64,000 bases of DNA from Nemophila menziesii. Taxonomy: Eukaryota; Streptophyta; Magnoliopsida; Boraginales; Hydrophyllaceae. Each line of letters begins with the position of its first letter. Position 1 is the stretch's first letter. Shown one piece after another: positions 32,588 through 43,362 of this stretch. The notes below the pieces were generated by a model. That model was not told the origin of the DNA. It made no database searches and worked only from the letters and a program-made list of their open reading frames with translations. Location: contig JARWIR010000010.1 in the NCBI GenBank assembly GCA_029959085.1, positions 7,151,001-7,215,000 on the forward strand, in the 5' to 3' direction. The translations under genes and the position numbers were made by a program.

Positions 32588-32869
32588 CAGTCCGGATTCT
32601 ATGTGTGCGTATCCTTATATAGAAACCCTTGAATGTTACAATCCTGGATCATCGTGATCGGACTTAATATAAGATCTTATGGTATTACAAGTTTGTCATT
32701 AGTATAGACATATCTTGTGACCAATATATTACAAGTTTGTAATTAGTATAGACATATTTTCCTAATGGTATCATTTCGTCTTTTTTTTTTTGCTTTAAAA
32801 AATCTTATCTTGTGACCAATATAAGATCGCTTGTAATTAATAATATTTCAATACACAGTAAAATCTTAT
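32588..32869. other. Intergenic with a short tandem duplication
   Basis: A unit ATTACAAGTTTGTMATTAGT followed by ATAGACATAT and TTGTGACCAATAT occurs twice between 32683 and 32760, with a third partial copy near 32805-32835. It lies right at the left breakpoint of the duplicated kinase block (32870). Confidence 0.6.
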
Positions 32870-34116
32870 CTTTTTACGGTGTTGTCCTTGATGGTCAAGG
32901 AGGGTCTATTGCAAATTACTGAATATATGGTTAATGGTTCGTTAAGGACTGCTTTCCAAAAAAGTGAAAGGTATTATAATTAGTTAATAACAATAAAAGG
33001 ACTAGAAAAAAAAAAGAGAGTTTAACTTTTTTTTTCTTTTTTTTTTTAGGAATTTGGATAAGCGTAAGAGACTTTTAATTGCTATGGATGTAGCTTTTGG
33101 AATGGAATATTTACATGGAAAAAATATAGTTCATTTTGACTTAAAAAGTGGTAATTTATTGGTTAATTTACGGGACCCACACCGTCCAATTTGCAAGGTT
33201 TGTGATTATTACGTAATATTATAATGAGAAAATTCCATTTTTAGGCCAAAATGTTTTCGTAAGTATCATTTTTAGGCTGGACGTATTTAAAAGTGGCCAT
33301 TGGATTAATTTTGTGAGATATTCATAGATTTTAAGGGTAATTTGGACATTTCAAATAGAGTTTTTAATGTATGATGTGGACAAATAAAGATATAGTTTAT
33401 TTGAAATGTCCAAATTGCCCTTAAATTCTATGAAATATCTCACGAAATTAGTGAAACGGCCTAAAAATGGTACTTTTGAAACGTTTGGCCTAAAAATGAA
33501 ATTTGCTCTATTATAATAAGTAGGTGGTAAATTTATTTGAGTATAACTTATTTGTTTTTACTAGGTTGGTGATTTAGGGCTTTCGAAGGTGAAATGTCAA
33601 ACACTTATCTCAGGTGGTGTACGAGGTACACTTCCTTGGATGGCTCTTGAGCTTCTTAACGGAAGAAGTAGCCGTGATTCCGAGAAGGTAGGGGTTTTTT
33701 GGTCACTTTTTTTAAAATTATAGCAACCTTCATATAAAAGACAATAAGAGTATTTCAAAACTTAACAGGTAGATGTATATTCATTCGGGATAGTAATGTG
33801 GGAAATTCTAACAGGCGAAGAGCCTTACGCGGATTTACATTACGGTGCTATAATCGGTAATTTTATTTTTAATTTTTAATTTTTAATTTTTTCTTTAAAT
33901 ATTTTGGAAAAAATTGGGCTGATTGTAATCACTTTAGGTGGGATTGTGAGTAATACATTGCGACCTCCTATACCGGATTCGTGTGATCCGGAATGGAAAG
34001 CGCTTATGGAGAGGTGTTGGTCGTCGAAGCCAACGGAAAGACAATGTTTTACGGAGATTGCTAATGAATTACGAGCTATGGCTTCTAAAGTTTCTGTTAA
34101 AGGAAGTATAATTTAG
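32870..34116 (+). pseudogene. Truncated duplicate of the PB1 kinase gene
   Basis: Corresponds to exons 5 (partial)-9 of the gene at 21372: 32870-32971, 33050-33197, 33565-33687, 33769-33856 and 33938-34116, with the introns and the MITE retained. It therefore arose by DNA duplication, not retroposition. It lacks the PB1 domain, glycine loop and catalytic lysine. Exon 5 has lost two bases where the parent reads GCAACTGTTACTG (frameshift). In the rest, SDN of the catalytic loop became SGN and MAPEL became MALEL, both damaging to a kinase. The last exon is still open and nearly identical. No start codon or promoter from the parent is included. Confidence 0.92.
33226..33508. mobile_element. Second copy of the intron 6 MITE (by duplication)
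   Basis: Same ends and the same TATTATAAT duplication (33217-33225 and 33509-33517) as 24826-25092. It is slightly longer because the parent lost bases around its centre. Confidence 0.9.
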
Positions 34117-34723
34117 ATGTGTTGATCTTTAGTCGGAACTTTTTTTGATTAGTCTAGTGTTTTGTATTTAATATAATTTATCTGGGATTTTAGTGAAGTA
34201 GTATGGTTTTATTAGTTTTTTCTTGTTAAGAAGATAAAGCGTGGATTATATGATTAACGTACACGTACACGTACACGATCTAATGTTCTTTTTAATAGTT
34301 AATACCCATTTGATTTTAGAATACTCTTTACAAATCTTATGTGTTAGGTGGGTTGTTAGTTGCGGTTTTGATGGATTATATGACAAGATTTCGAGGCTAA
34401 AAACAGTGATGGAGTTACTAAATAAGGACATTATTTAGAATATCCTTTTAGTACTTTTAAGATGTAATTTTCTTGCAATTGATGAATGTGAAAGAAATTC
34501 TCTTATAAGATGAATGAAAACCTAATCTGATTGCCGGACTTGGATTAGGTGGGAAGTGTTTTTTTAGTAATAGGATCATTTAAGAACTCTAGACCAGCTT
34601 AATTATTGGGTTTTTGAGTTTTTGAGTTTGGTCTTTCAAAAGTGAGAGTTCAACTTGGAGCTTAATAATACAATAATATGGATGGCCTTGAGCAAGTGAA
34701 AGGGTTGATTGCTCATAGAGTCA

Positions 34724-35593
34724 TAGCCAAACATAAAAATAAAAATAAAAATAAGGGGTTTATTTTTTTTCTTTTTTTTACATGGGAAAGTCACTTTTTT
34801 AGACTGTTGTTATTGATACGGTTTGAACCTGCTTAGAACTAAAAGAATAACCAAGACGTCCCCCAAGGTTTGTATGTATTTGTTACCCTATATTTAATAG
34901 AAAAATAAAAACAAATTTATACTTCAAATATATTTTCACAACTCAAATCTGTTTCAGCCTAGGTTAACATGAGAAGGAGTTTGAGTAGTATAGAGAAATA
35001 CATAATGTAGTATAGAGAAATACATAATGTCTCGTTTATGTACAAGTATGTAGCATGTCCGAGACATAATTTTAAACAAGATTATGGAATAATTATCGGG
35101 AAAAAAATATATGTTAGTAATATATCTATTTTCACATTAAAGTTGTTAGTGCATTTTGTAATGTTCATTTGTTATTTTGATGTAGTTAGCGCACAATAAG
35201 GAAATGACCAAGAGGATAAAAAGTCATGAGTACGATGAAATACGTAAAATGATTCCCCAGATACTTGACAACAACTCTAGTCAAAACACAATCACCAGAA
35301 AATTCAAAAAAATCTGGTATGTATGACGAATGTAACTCGTCTACTTCTTGACCTCCTTCAACTAGACAAGTAAGTAGGAGATTCAAATAAGTAAAATATC
35401 GAGAGATCCTTGAGTCAAGAGAGCATGTATCCGATGCATAATTAGAAGACCCCGTAGAGAAGCTCGCCTATCTCTAGCCTACCTCTTGCCTAGCCTAATT
35501 TTGTAGGCATCATCAAACGGCCGATTAAACAGTTCTTGTATCCCATTGGTCAACTTTTTGACTTATTTTAGGATTGATTTACGACGTGTTATC
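34724..35593. other. Insert unique to the duplicate block
   Basis: Sequence between the shared anchors GATTGCTCATAGAG and CTGACTTATTAAGG. It has an AAATAA-rich start, a 22-bp unit AGTATAGAGAAATACATAAT(GT) twice near 34987-35031, and a minus-strand frame (35386-35186) without a recognised domain. The origin is unknown; a retroelement fragment is possible. Confidence 0.4.
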
Positions 35594-35827
35594 TGACTTA
35601 TTAAGGTAGTTGATATTGCATAACAATTATTAGGTAGCTTCTAAGAAATATTAAAGGACACCATCTTAATTGAAGATTAGAGAGTAGTTTTCTATCTAGA
35701 AAATTTTCTCGTGTTACAGCAAGACATTACTTGGTTATTTATCTTTTTTATATCTTTCTTTCTTTACGATTAGTTAATGAAAGAGTTACAAATCCTCATA
35801 ATTCTAACATGAACTAATCCTGATAGA

Positions 35828-36150
35828 TTTGGGATGCTACTTGTGAACCCACCATAGTTGTTTTGTCAGGTTTTCAGTAGATGTCTATTGCATTATTCAT
35901 GTGTATGTTTATTTGATTGTGTTTTATGCTTGCTTTTTACTGATTACATTGTTATATCATATTTAGATAGTTGGATCACTTAGTCTATATACCCAACTTA
36001 TAGGAAACATTAGGGTATAATTTTGAACGTAGGTATATGGAATATCTGATTGGAACCGAGTCAATACTTGCGTAAAGTCCATAGGGATAAGAAGATATCA
36101 TGTGGGTTGCATAACCTAATCAGCTTTAGATTTCATCACTTATTAGACTA
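35828..36150. other. Intergenic, nothing recognised
   Basis: AT-rich, no coding frame. It ends at the CACTA terminus. Confidence 0.4.
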
Positions 36151-36762
36151 CACTACTGTGTATTTAACATTTTGCGACCACACTATTGGTCGCTAGTTGT
36201 GGCTATGTCGTTCGCTAAAGGTGTTAGCGACCGTTTGTGGTCGCTAAAGTGTACTCATTGTTGATTGGCCGATAGAGGTGCCCTTTTACCGAGAAGACCC
36301 TTCGACGATCGGTAGACGATAAACCTTTACAGACCACCACGTCCGCTCGCTAAAGCTTTGAACCTATAACGACCATATATGGTCGCTAGATAGTTTTTCT
36401 TTTAGCCACCGTTTGTTGTGACCCTTTAGCGACCAACATTCAAGCGCACAGTGGTATTTCTCCTAGCGGCTACTTGTTGGTCGCTAGTGTAGTTAGAAAT
36501 TTCGATGTGGTCGCTAAAAAGGTATCGATTGAAAAAATAATTATATTTGTTTCAGTTCTTCTTTAATAGACCTACTAAATTAAAGGTACACCTAAAGCAT
36601 ACTAATTTACAATTATCAACCAAAACCTCCAAATACTGTTAATTAACACATATAAGTTATTTTGGTATACATAATAAAATCAATCAACTAATACTACTAA
36701 TATGTATTGTAATCGTTCCTACCATAGGTAGTAAACTCATAATCACTATCTGGACGCATCGT

Positions 36763-37278
36763 CTAGTGGATATCAACCTCATATGTGTACTCATCCCAAG
36801 TACTATCTGGCTCTTCCTCATCTTCTAAAAAAGTTGGATCCTGCTCTAATATCACTTTGGAAACTTCTATGTATTCTCCGGTATTCACGCGTAATACATC
36901 TATCTCTGTTGTATCATTCATAATAAGTATCATATCATATTTATCAACTGCGGGCACGACACCCCAAAATTTTGCACTCTACCATGACGATCCTCACTTC
37001 CCAAACCACTTTTCATGCACCACGTCGGGGTCTCTTCGGGGTTACTAGTCCATTAGTGTAGACCACCTTCTTTTCTTGATTCACTAGAATGTACTTTTTA
37101 CCTTTGTACAAGTATGAAGTAGTGATGATTCTAGTTACACCATGCTCATTTCATATTATTTTTTCCCCAGTTTTATACCATTTTCACTCGAAGAGTGTTA
37201 CCGAACAATCCTTTGAGAAATCCACCTTGAATATGCTAACTAATTTACCATACCAACGAACACCTTCGGTAAAATAAT
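36763..37278 (-). pseudogene. CACTA TNP2 C-terminal fragment (DUF4216-like)
   Basis: Minus-strand reading from 37278 gives VRWYGKLVSIFKVDFSKD then VTLFE-stop-KWYKTG and YLYKGKKYILVNQEKKVVY, matching the DUF4216 layout (YYGVLxxIxELDY, VxLFKCxW, FVxAxQAxQVFYV). An in-frame TGA and at least one frame break follow, then an acidic tail (36957-36763). Non-functional. Confidence 0.7.
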
Positions 37279-38678
37279 ATGATTTTTGTTTGGTTTTTCT
37301 AATAACTAAAGATGCAAATAAATAAAGACTAAAAGTACATTAACAGAAAAGAAATAAAGCAGTAAATTGACTAACTTCAGAGATGAGAGATACTTGAGTC
37401 TCGCAAGGAATCCACCTAATTAACGTAACCTATGCTTTGTTTAAGGGTAGAATTGGTAATATAATATTAGTCGGGACTCTAATATCTCCTAGCCCCCGTC
37501 AGGGTGGACCTAGGAGCTATCCTAAAGTAATATGAAACCCTATATGGGCGAATATGCCTCTTCGTATGATATGAATTTACCTCTTTGGCTATGTAATTAG
37601 TTAAGCCCGTCGGTCAATAACGGATATTACACGGGTATTACGTAAGTCTGTATTCAAACCCCCCCTGTCGGATGATCACTTCGCCACTAAAGTGAATAGC
37701 CCAAATACTGAAAGCTATTTCTAGTTGTACCGAAAAGAAATACTGATTAAGAACAAAGTAATATCCAATATATAAGACTCAATTCAATTTAAATCATAAC
37801 AATCCCAAATTCAAAACATAGAATAAATTAATTAAGGTTCATCCCTTTATTGCGATTCTCAAGTATATGAAAGTTTAGATCAAAAATGAATTAAAGACTG
37901 AAATTAAATAGATAAAAGACATCATATTCAATTACAAAAAAGAAATTGATAACCCAAGGGTTTGGTTGGCTGTTGTTGGAAGAACAAAATTCCTCCAACT
38001 CTAGCTTCTCCTCTGCCTTCTTGCTCTGAAGTGTTTGACTCTCTCTATAAGGATGATTTAATGTGAAGAATAATTGAGATGTGCTGAATAATGAGGCCTA
38101 AGAGGGCTTATATAGGTGCTTAAAAACGTTTTAGGGTTTATGTTAAAAGGATTAGGTCAAATTATTAAAAGCCCAAACCCATCTTTTCTTTTAATTCCCG
38201 TAACTGGTGTGCAGTCTTTAGTAAAACGGTTTTAACTTTTGCATAACAAGTCCAAATGGGCTAATTCATCTTGGAGAATCTTCCTAACTCAATAGGCTAT
38301 CAAACCATGTTACACATCCCAAGGATAAATCCTAAGTGGTCCAAAAACAGCAATCTTTAACAGCCTTTCAGATATGCAACTTCTTTAATTAAGTTCATGG
38401 AAATTCTTTTCTTTCCTTCAACTCCTCCACTCGATCTAAGACTTTAATTCTCACTTATCCTCCTTGTAATGGTTTCTTTATGAATTCATAAACCTACTAA
38501 CTTTGCACTAAAACAAACAAATTAACGTACAAAAGCTCTAAAAATGCAAATAGTCTAATTCCAAGGGAAGAAAGTGCAATATGACAAAATAAGCATAATA
38601 GTCTATCAAATAAGTCAATTATTCACCTAAAATGATGTCTCCTAAGGGCTAATATTTAGAACAAATAGGTAGACATCA
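37272..38678 (-). repeat. Truncated Athila-like LTR inside the CACTA element
   Basis: It aligns with the LTR at 39911 from about its base 170 onward and ends TAGGTAGACATCA. Shared landmarks include CGTCAGGGTGGACCTAGGAG and GTAACTGGTGTGCAG. The first 170 bases are missing and transposase coding sequence abuts directly, so part of the CACTA was probably lost with it. TATATAAG (minus strand, near 38108) is the likely LTR TATA box. Confidence 0.7.
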
Positions 38679-39486
38679 GCGACATTGATTTTCGAAAATC
38701 GATATCTTTCTTTGTTTTGGCACTAGATCTGCATATCTACCGTGATCATTGAACTTGGTTTTTTTCTCTTTGAGATAAGGTGATATGAAAGTCAAAGTCT
38801 CTTCCGCAATGTAACCCTCGACTATCGATCGCTTGGTCCTTTCCACATTATGTATATACTCCTTTAACTTCTTTAAATATCTTTTGAACGGGTTCATTCA
38901 AAGCATCTGGACTTGTACATCATGTAATTCTTCATCATACAAGTGCACTACTAAATAAATCTTGATATCAAAAAAAGCTGGTGGCAATATCATCTCAAGC
39001 CGGTACATCAAAATAATAACATCCTTTTTCCTTTTTTCCAATTCTCTGATACTTAAATTCCTTTTACAAACCATACTTAAACATCACACAAACCCATGAT
39101 GGCATCACAAACAGCTTTTTTCTCAATCAATCCTGACACACTCACAACACACAAGAAATGCATCATAATGTGACAACCATGTGATTTCATTCCAATGTTC
39201 TTCACGTTATCATTCACAATATTATTTCTCAAACTTGAGGCAAAACCATCGGGAAACTTTGGGACTTTAACCAAACAAGAAAAGCCTCTCGTTTATCCGG
39301 ACTCATCACATACTTTACTTTCGGTTGCATCACCCTACCCCTCACATCTGTGGTCAACCACAATTCTTCTAGAATACCCATATCCTTCAAATCTTGTCTT
39401 GCCTTCACGTCATCTTTATTAATTTTTCCGTCAAGACCCACAAATTTACCAAGTAAACTACCACATACATTATTTTCACAATTCAT
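38679..39486 (-). pseudogene. CACTA TNP2 transposase fragment (tnp2 end and DUF4218)
   Basis: Three frames in order on the minus strand: 39486-39229 (MNCENNVCGSLLGKFVGLDG, DVKARQDLKDMGI), 39274-39077 (KFPDGFASSLRNNI, MKSHGCHIMMHFL) and 38897-38676 (NPFKRYLKKLKEYI, SIVEGYIAEETLTF). These are hallmark strings of TNP2-like CACTA transposases running into DUF4218. Frameshifts and stops between them show that it is dead. Confidence 0.85.
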
Positions 39487-39546
39487 AACACTGATGTTAT
39501 GTTTTTATAAGTTTTACAAACAATAAGGTAACATGTAGACTACGAT

Positions 39547-39905
39547 GTAGAAATCGCCGCCTAGGCGTCAACTCCACCCTCAGCCTCTTACGCCTAGCAA
39601 AAAAGCTAGGCATTTTTACGTAGCGCCTTAGTCACCGTGGAAAAGGTGCCTAGCCCGCTTAGGCGCCGATTAATTGCAAAAAATGGCTGCCTAGGCCTTC
39701 TTTTTTATTTTTATTATTCTCGAGAATTCTTGAATTGATATTATAACTCAATTTTAGTATTTTATATATACTATAGTGTTTTTAGATGAATTTTATGACT
39801 TAAATAGTTGAAGTAGTTATAATTACTACGTATATATTACTATATATTCAAAATTACACATCGAGATTCAAAACCGCCTAATCTTGCCTAGGCGCTAGGC
39901 CCCGG
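39547..39905. repeat. Small repeat rich in CGCCTAGGCG palindromes
   Basis: Both ends are GC-rich with several GCCTAGGCG / CGCTAGGC palindromes (39555-39690 and 39870-39903) around a very AT-rich centre. This looks like a non-autonomous DNA element, but I could not define terminal repeats or a target duplication. Confidence 0.4.
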
Positions 39906-39910
39906 TCAAC

Positions 39911-41278
39911 TGGTGGGTCCTTGTGTGTTATAAATTAAAATGCTAAAGTTGAGGACTCACAAACCGAAAGTGTACGGTTGTCCAGTAATACACTGAGAAA
40001 GCGGATTCGTTTGCAGGGACGAAATAGGTACAGCTCTAGTGTGAATCAAATAGTGATTTAATTGCAAGTACGGAAAAGTAAATGATATAATGTTTGTTTT
40101 GGTTTTTTTAATAACTAAGACACAAATGAATTTAAATACTAAAATAATTAAGATGAAATGGAAATGCAAATAAGTAGGATAGACGCAAGGGGAAGAGTAG
40201 TACTTGAGTCACGCAAGGGTTTCACACAAACTTTCTTAATTAATGCTTTCTGTTAAGGGATGAATTGCTATAATTGTGCTAGTCGAGACTCTAAAGTCTC
40301 CTTACCCCTGTCAGGGTGGACTAAAGAGCTCTTCTACGGTATTCTAAACTCCGTCAGGATGATTAAAACTACTTTCAGATGGTTCAAATTCTTACCGCTT
40401 TGGCTATTGGTTAGTCAAGCCTGTCAAGGTCATTAGCGAATACCAACGGCAATTACCTACTTTTGTATCTAAACCCCATGTCAAGGTGATTAATACGCCA
40501 CTATATTGAATAGCCTAGATACTAAGAATTATCCCTAGTTCGCGACTCTAAAGATGATAATTCAAGTATAAAATAAAAGCCAACACAAATAGCTAATTTA
40601 ATTTAAATACTTAAATCCCAAATCGGAAAAACATGAATTAAACTAGTTTGGGTTCAACCCTATATGCGATTCTCAAGTACAATGTAAATTAGTTCATAAC
40701 TGAATTAAAAAACTAAAGAAATTAAATAAGAAGCATTCATTATTTATTACAGCAATAAAATTAAGAACCTAATTGAAGGATTGATATGACTGTTGTTGGA
40801 AGAGTTGATTCTCCAGCTTCAGCGTTTTCTCTCCTTTTTGCTTCCTTGACTTCTCTCTGGCGTGTTTCTCCTTTGTAATATGAGTTGTGTCTTAAAAAAT
40901 GAAGTCTAAGGCTCTTTTATAGCAGGAAAAAACAGATTGGGCTTTACTCTAAAGAGGAAATAGGTTAAATGAAATAAAAACCCAATCAAATGAAATCTCG
41001 TAACTGGTGTGTAGCTGTTACTAAAACAGTTTTAACCTTTGCATCCGGACTCGGAATCACTTCGTTCAACTTGGGAAATCTTCATGAATTCAAGCTCTAT
41101 AACTCCCATTTTATGCTCCAAGGCTGAATCAGTGGTTAAGATGTTCAAAAACAGTGATTTGTAACAACATTCCAGATTTTCTTTCCATCTACTAATTTCT
41201 TCGAATCAACTTTTCTCGCCTTTGACTTTTACGCTCAATCCAAGACTTTAATTCCCGTTTATTCTCCTTGTATTGAGT
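39911..41278 (-). repeat. 3' LTR fragment of element C
   Basis: Starts TGGTGGGTCCTTGTGTG, similar to the element D LTR start. It lacks the last ~235 bases including the GACATCA end: at about 41278 it passes directly into TACAAGTTTACTTCTTTTGC, which is internal sequence in element D (44487). A deletion has removed the LTR/interior junction. Confidence 0.75.
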
Positions 41279-41719
41279 ACAAGTTTACTTCTTTTGCATT
41301 GTTCATTAATTTTACCTATCACTTACCTATGTTTTCATGCAATCTAAATGCGTTTTATACTAACTCATAGAGTCTACTATTTTCTATCATAAATTCATAA
41401 AAAGTTTGCTTAATAGTGACATTTAAAATTCTCTACAATCAAACGCAACCCTACAATTAATTTTATTGAAAGCACTTAAAACAAATAACACATAAAAATT
41501 GGGATGAGGCAACGAACCCCACCCCAAACTAAAAAACGAGTCGTATCCCCACAACTCGAAAAGACTCGATAAAGCAATTAAACTATTATACACTACTAAA
41601 TGAGAAGGTTAGGAAAATGTATCTCAACCAGGACTAGTCTGGTTCTCAGTGTTGCGTCCAGGTCGGATCATCTTCTTAAGCATTGTGTAAACGGCATGTT
41701 GGGAATCACCCAACCTATC

Positions 41720-43362
41720 TGGTGGTCCTTTGTGTGTTCTAAAATAAATGCAAAAAGTAATTGAACCACAACCGCAAGTGTACGGTTGTCCCAAGTAATA
41801 ATAGTGATAACAGATTCGTTCTCAGGGACGGTTGGTTAACTACAATGCTTATCAGATAATGAATGGTTGCACTTATGAAAGCAGATAAAAGATATAATGA
41901 TTGGTTGGTTGTTTGTATTAATTCTAAGTGATGAAAGATTAAAGTAAAAATGCAAATAAATACTAAGATGCAAGTAAATAAATGTAAAACGCAAATATGA
42001 GAAGGCAGTACTTGAGAAACGCAAGGGATCCTCCTAATTCTATTTCATAACATATGTTGTTTAAGGGTTAAATTGGTCAATTAACATTGGTCGGGATTCT
42101 ATAATCCTTGTACCCCCGTCAGGGTGGACTACAAGGCTATTCTAGAGTGTCACTAGTCCCGTCAGGGTAAATATGACCCACTTTCGAATGATTAAGCTAA
42201 ACTACCTCATTGGCCCTAAAATTAACTACGCTCGTCAGAGTCAAATAGTTTCTATTTCAGATTGAGTAATTAAGTCCATACCTAAACCCTCCGTCAGGAT
42301 GATCCACACGCCACATATGTGGAATAGCCTAAATACTAATACCTCTTCTTAGTTGATCACTCCAAAAACAGTAAATAATCTCAAATTACAGAATAATGTA
42401 AAAGACCCAGTTTAATTTAATTTAACAGAAACCCAAATTCAGACATATGAAATTCAATAAAATCGGGATTCACCCATTATGCATTATCAAGTACTAAAAG
42501 GAATTAGCTCATATTAATTAAAAATAAAACTAAATTAAAGGAAATAAGACTCATATTGTTTTACAGAAATAAAATACAGAGAAACCTAATTTCGGAATTG
42601 GTTTGGCTGTGAATTGGAGATATAGACAGTCTCCAGCTCCAAACTTATTCTTTTCCTTGTTTCTGCTTCTTCTCTGGACACTCTCTTCAAAGGATGAATT
42701 GAATTGAAGAATAAAATGAGAGGTCTTTGACTCTCTCTCTCTAAGGATTTGTAAATTGAAGAAAATATGAGAGGTGTGAAAAACTGAAGTCAAAATCTCC
42801 TTTTATAAGCTCAAAATCGGATTAGGGCTTTTAATTAGGGATTAAGTGAATAATAAAAAACCCAAGTCCACTAATTAAGCCCAAATCCCGTAACTGCTGC
42901 ACCACCTCCACTAAAACAGCTCTAGCCGATTCGTTATAACTCCGATTGACCTCAAATCACTTGCTAAATTTCCGTAACTCGATAAGGAACATAATCTCTT
43001 CAAAGGTCAGCGGCTAAATCAACTCGTAAGTGCCTCGAAATCAGCAATCTTTGGCCTGTTTTCCAGATTTGCAGCTTCAAAATATAATTCTTTTCGGGAT
43101 TTATCTTCAAGCTTTGACTCCATATCACGATCTTTGACTTTCTTCTCGGATTCCTCTCCTAGCTAATATTCAAAACCTACAAACTTTCCACTAAAATACA
43201 CAAGATTACGCACAAAAGTTAAATAAATAAAAAATACTAGAAATAAAAGAGGAAATTCGGATTATTGCATATTTAGCCCAAAAGTCTATCAAAATTAATC
43301 AAATAAACACCAAAAATGATGTCTCCCAAGGGCATAAAACTAGAACATTTAGGGAGACATCA
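41720..43362 (-). repeat. LTR of element D, left (3') copy
   Basis: 1643 bases. TTTTATA at 42801-42807 is a TATA box on the minus strand (TATAAAAG). Next to the LTR end is AGACCCCCAACTCAAA, the reverse of the purine-rich tract that primes plus-strand synthesis. Confidence 0.92.

Larger units (their letters stand above)
32870..35827 (+). repeat. Duplicate block of the kinase 3' region
   Basis: Copy of 24487-28230 in direct orientation. It lacks the hAT insertion and the LTR fragment, and carries instead its own 0.87-kb insert at 34724-35593. The last shared bases are CCTGATAGA. Confidence 0.88.
36151..39490 (-). mobile_element. Broken CACTA (En/Spm) transposon
   Basis: CACTACTGTG at 36151 is followed over about 370 bp by many copies of GCGACCA / GGTCGCTA in both orientations, the usual subterminal repeats of plant CACTA elements. 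Behind them lie minus-strand fragments of the TNP2-type transposase (36763-37278 and 38679-39486), in the order expected if 36151 is the 3' end. The opposite terminus is missing: the sequence to the right turns into other repeats near 39500. An Athila-like LTR (37272-38678) interrupts it. Confidence 0.85.

Noticed and set aside
33904..34116. Separate 70-codon gene
   Set aside because: It is the last exon of the duplicated kinase pseudogene; the equivalent at 25487-25699 is the last exon of the intact gene plus intron bases.
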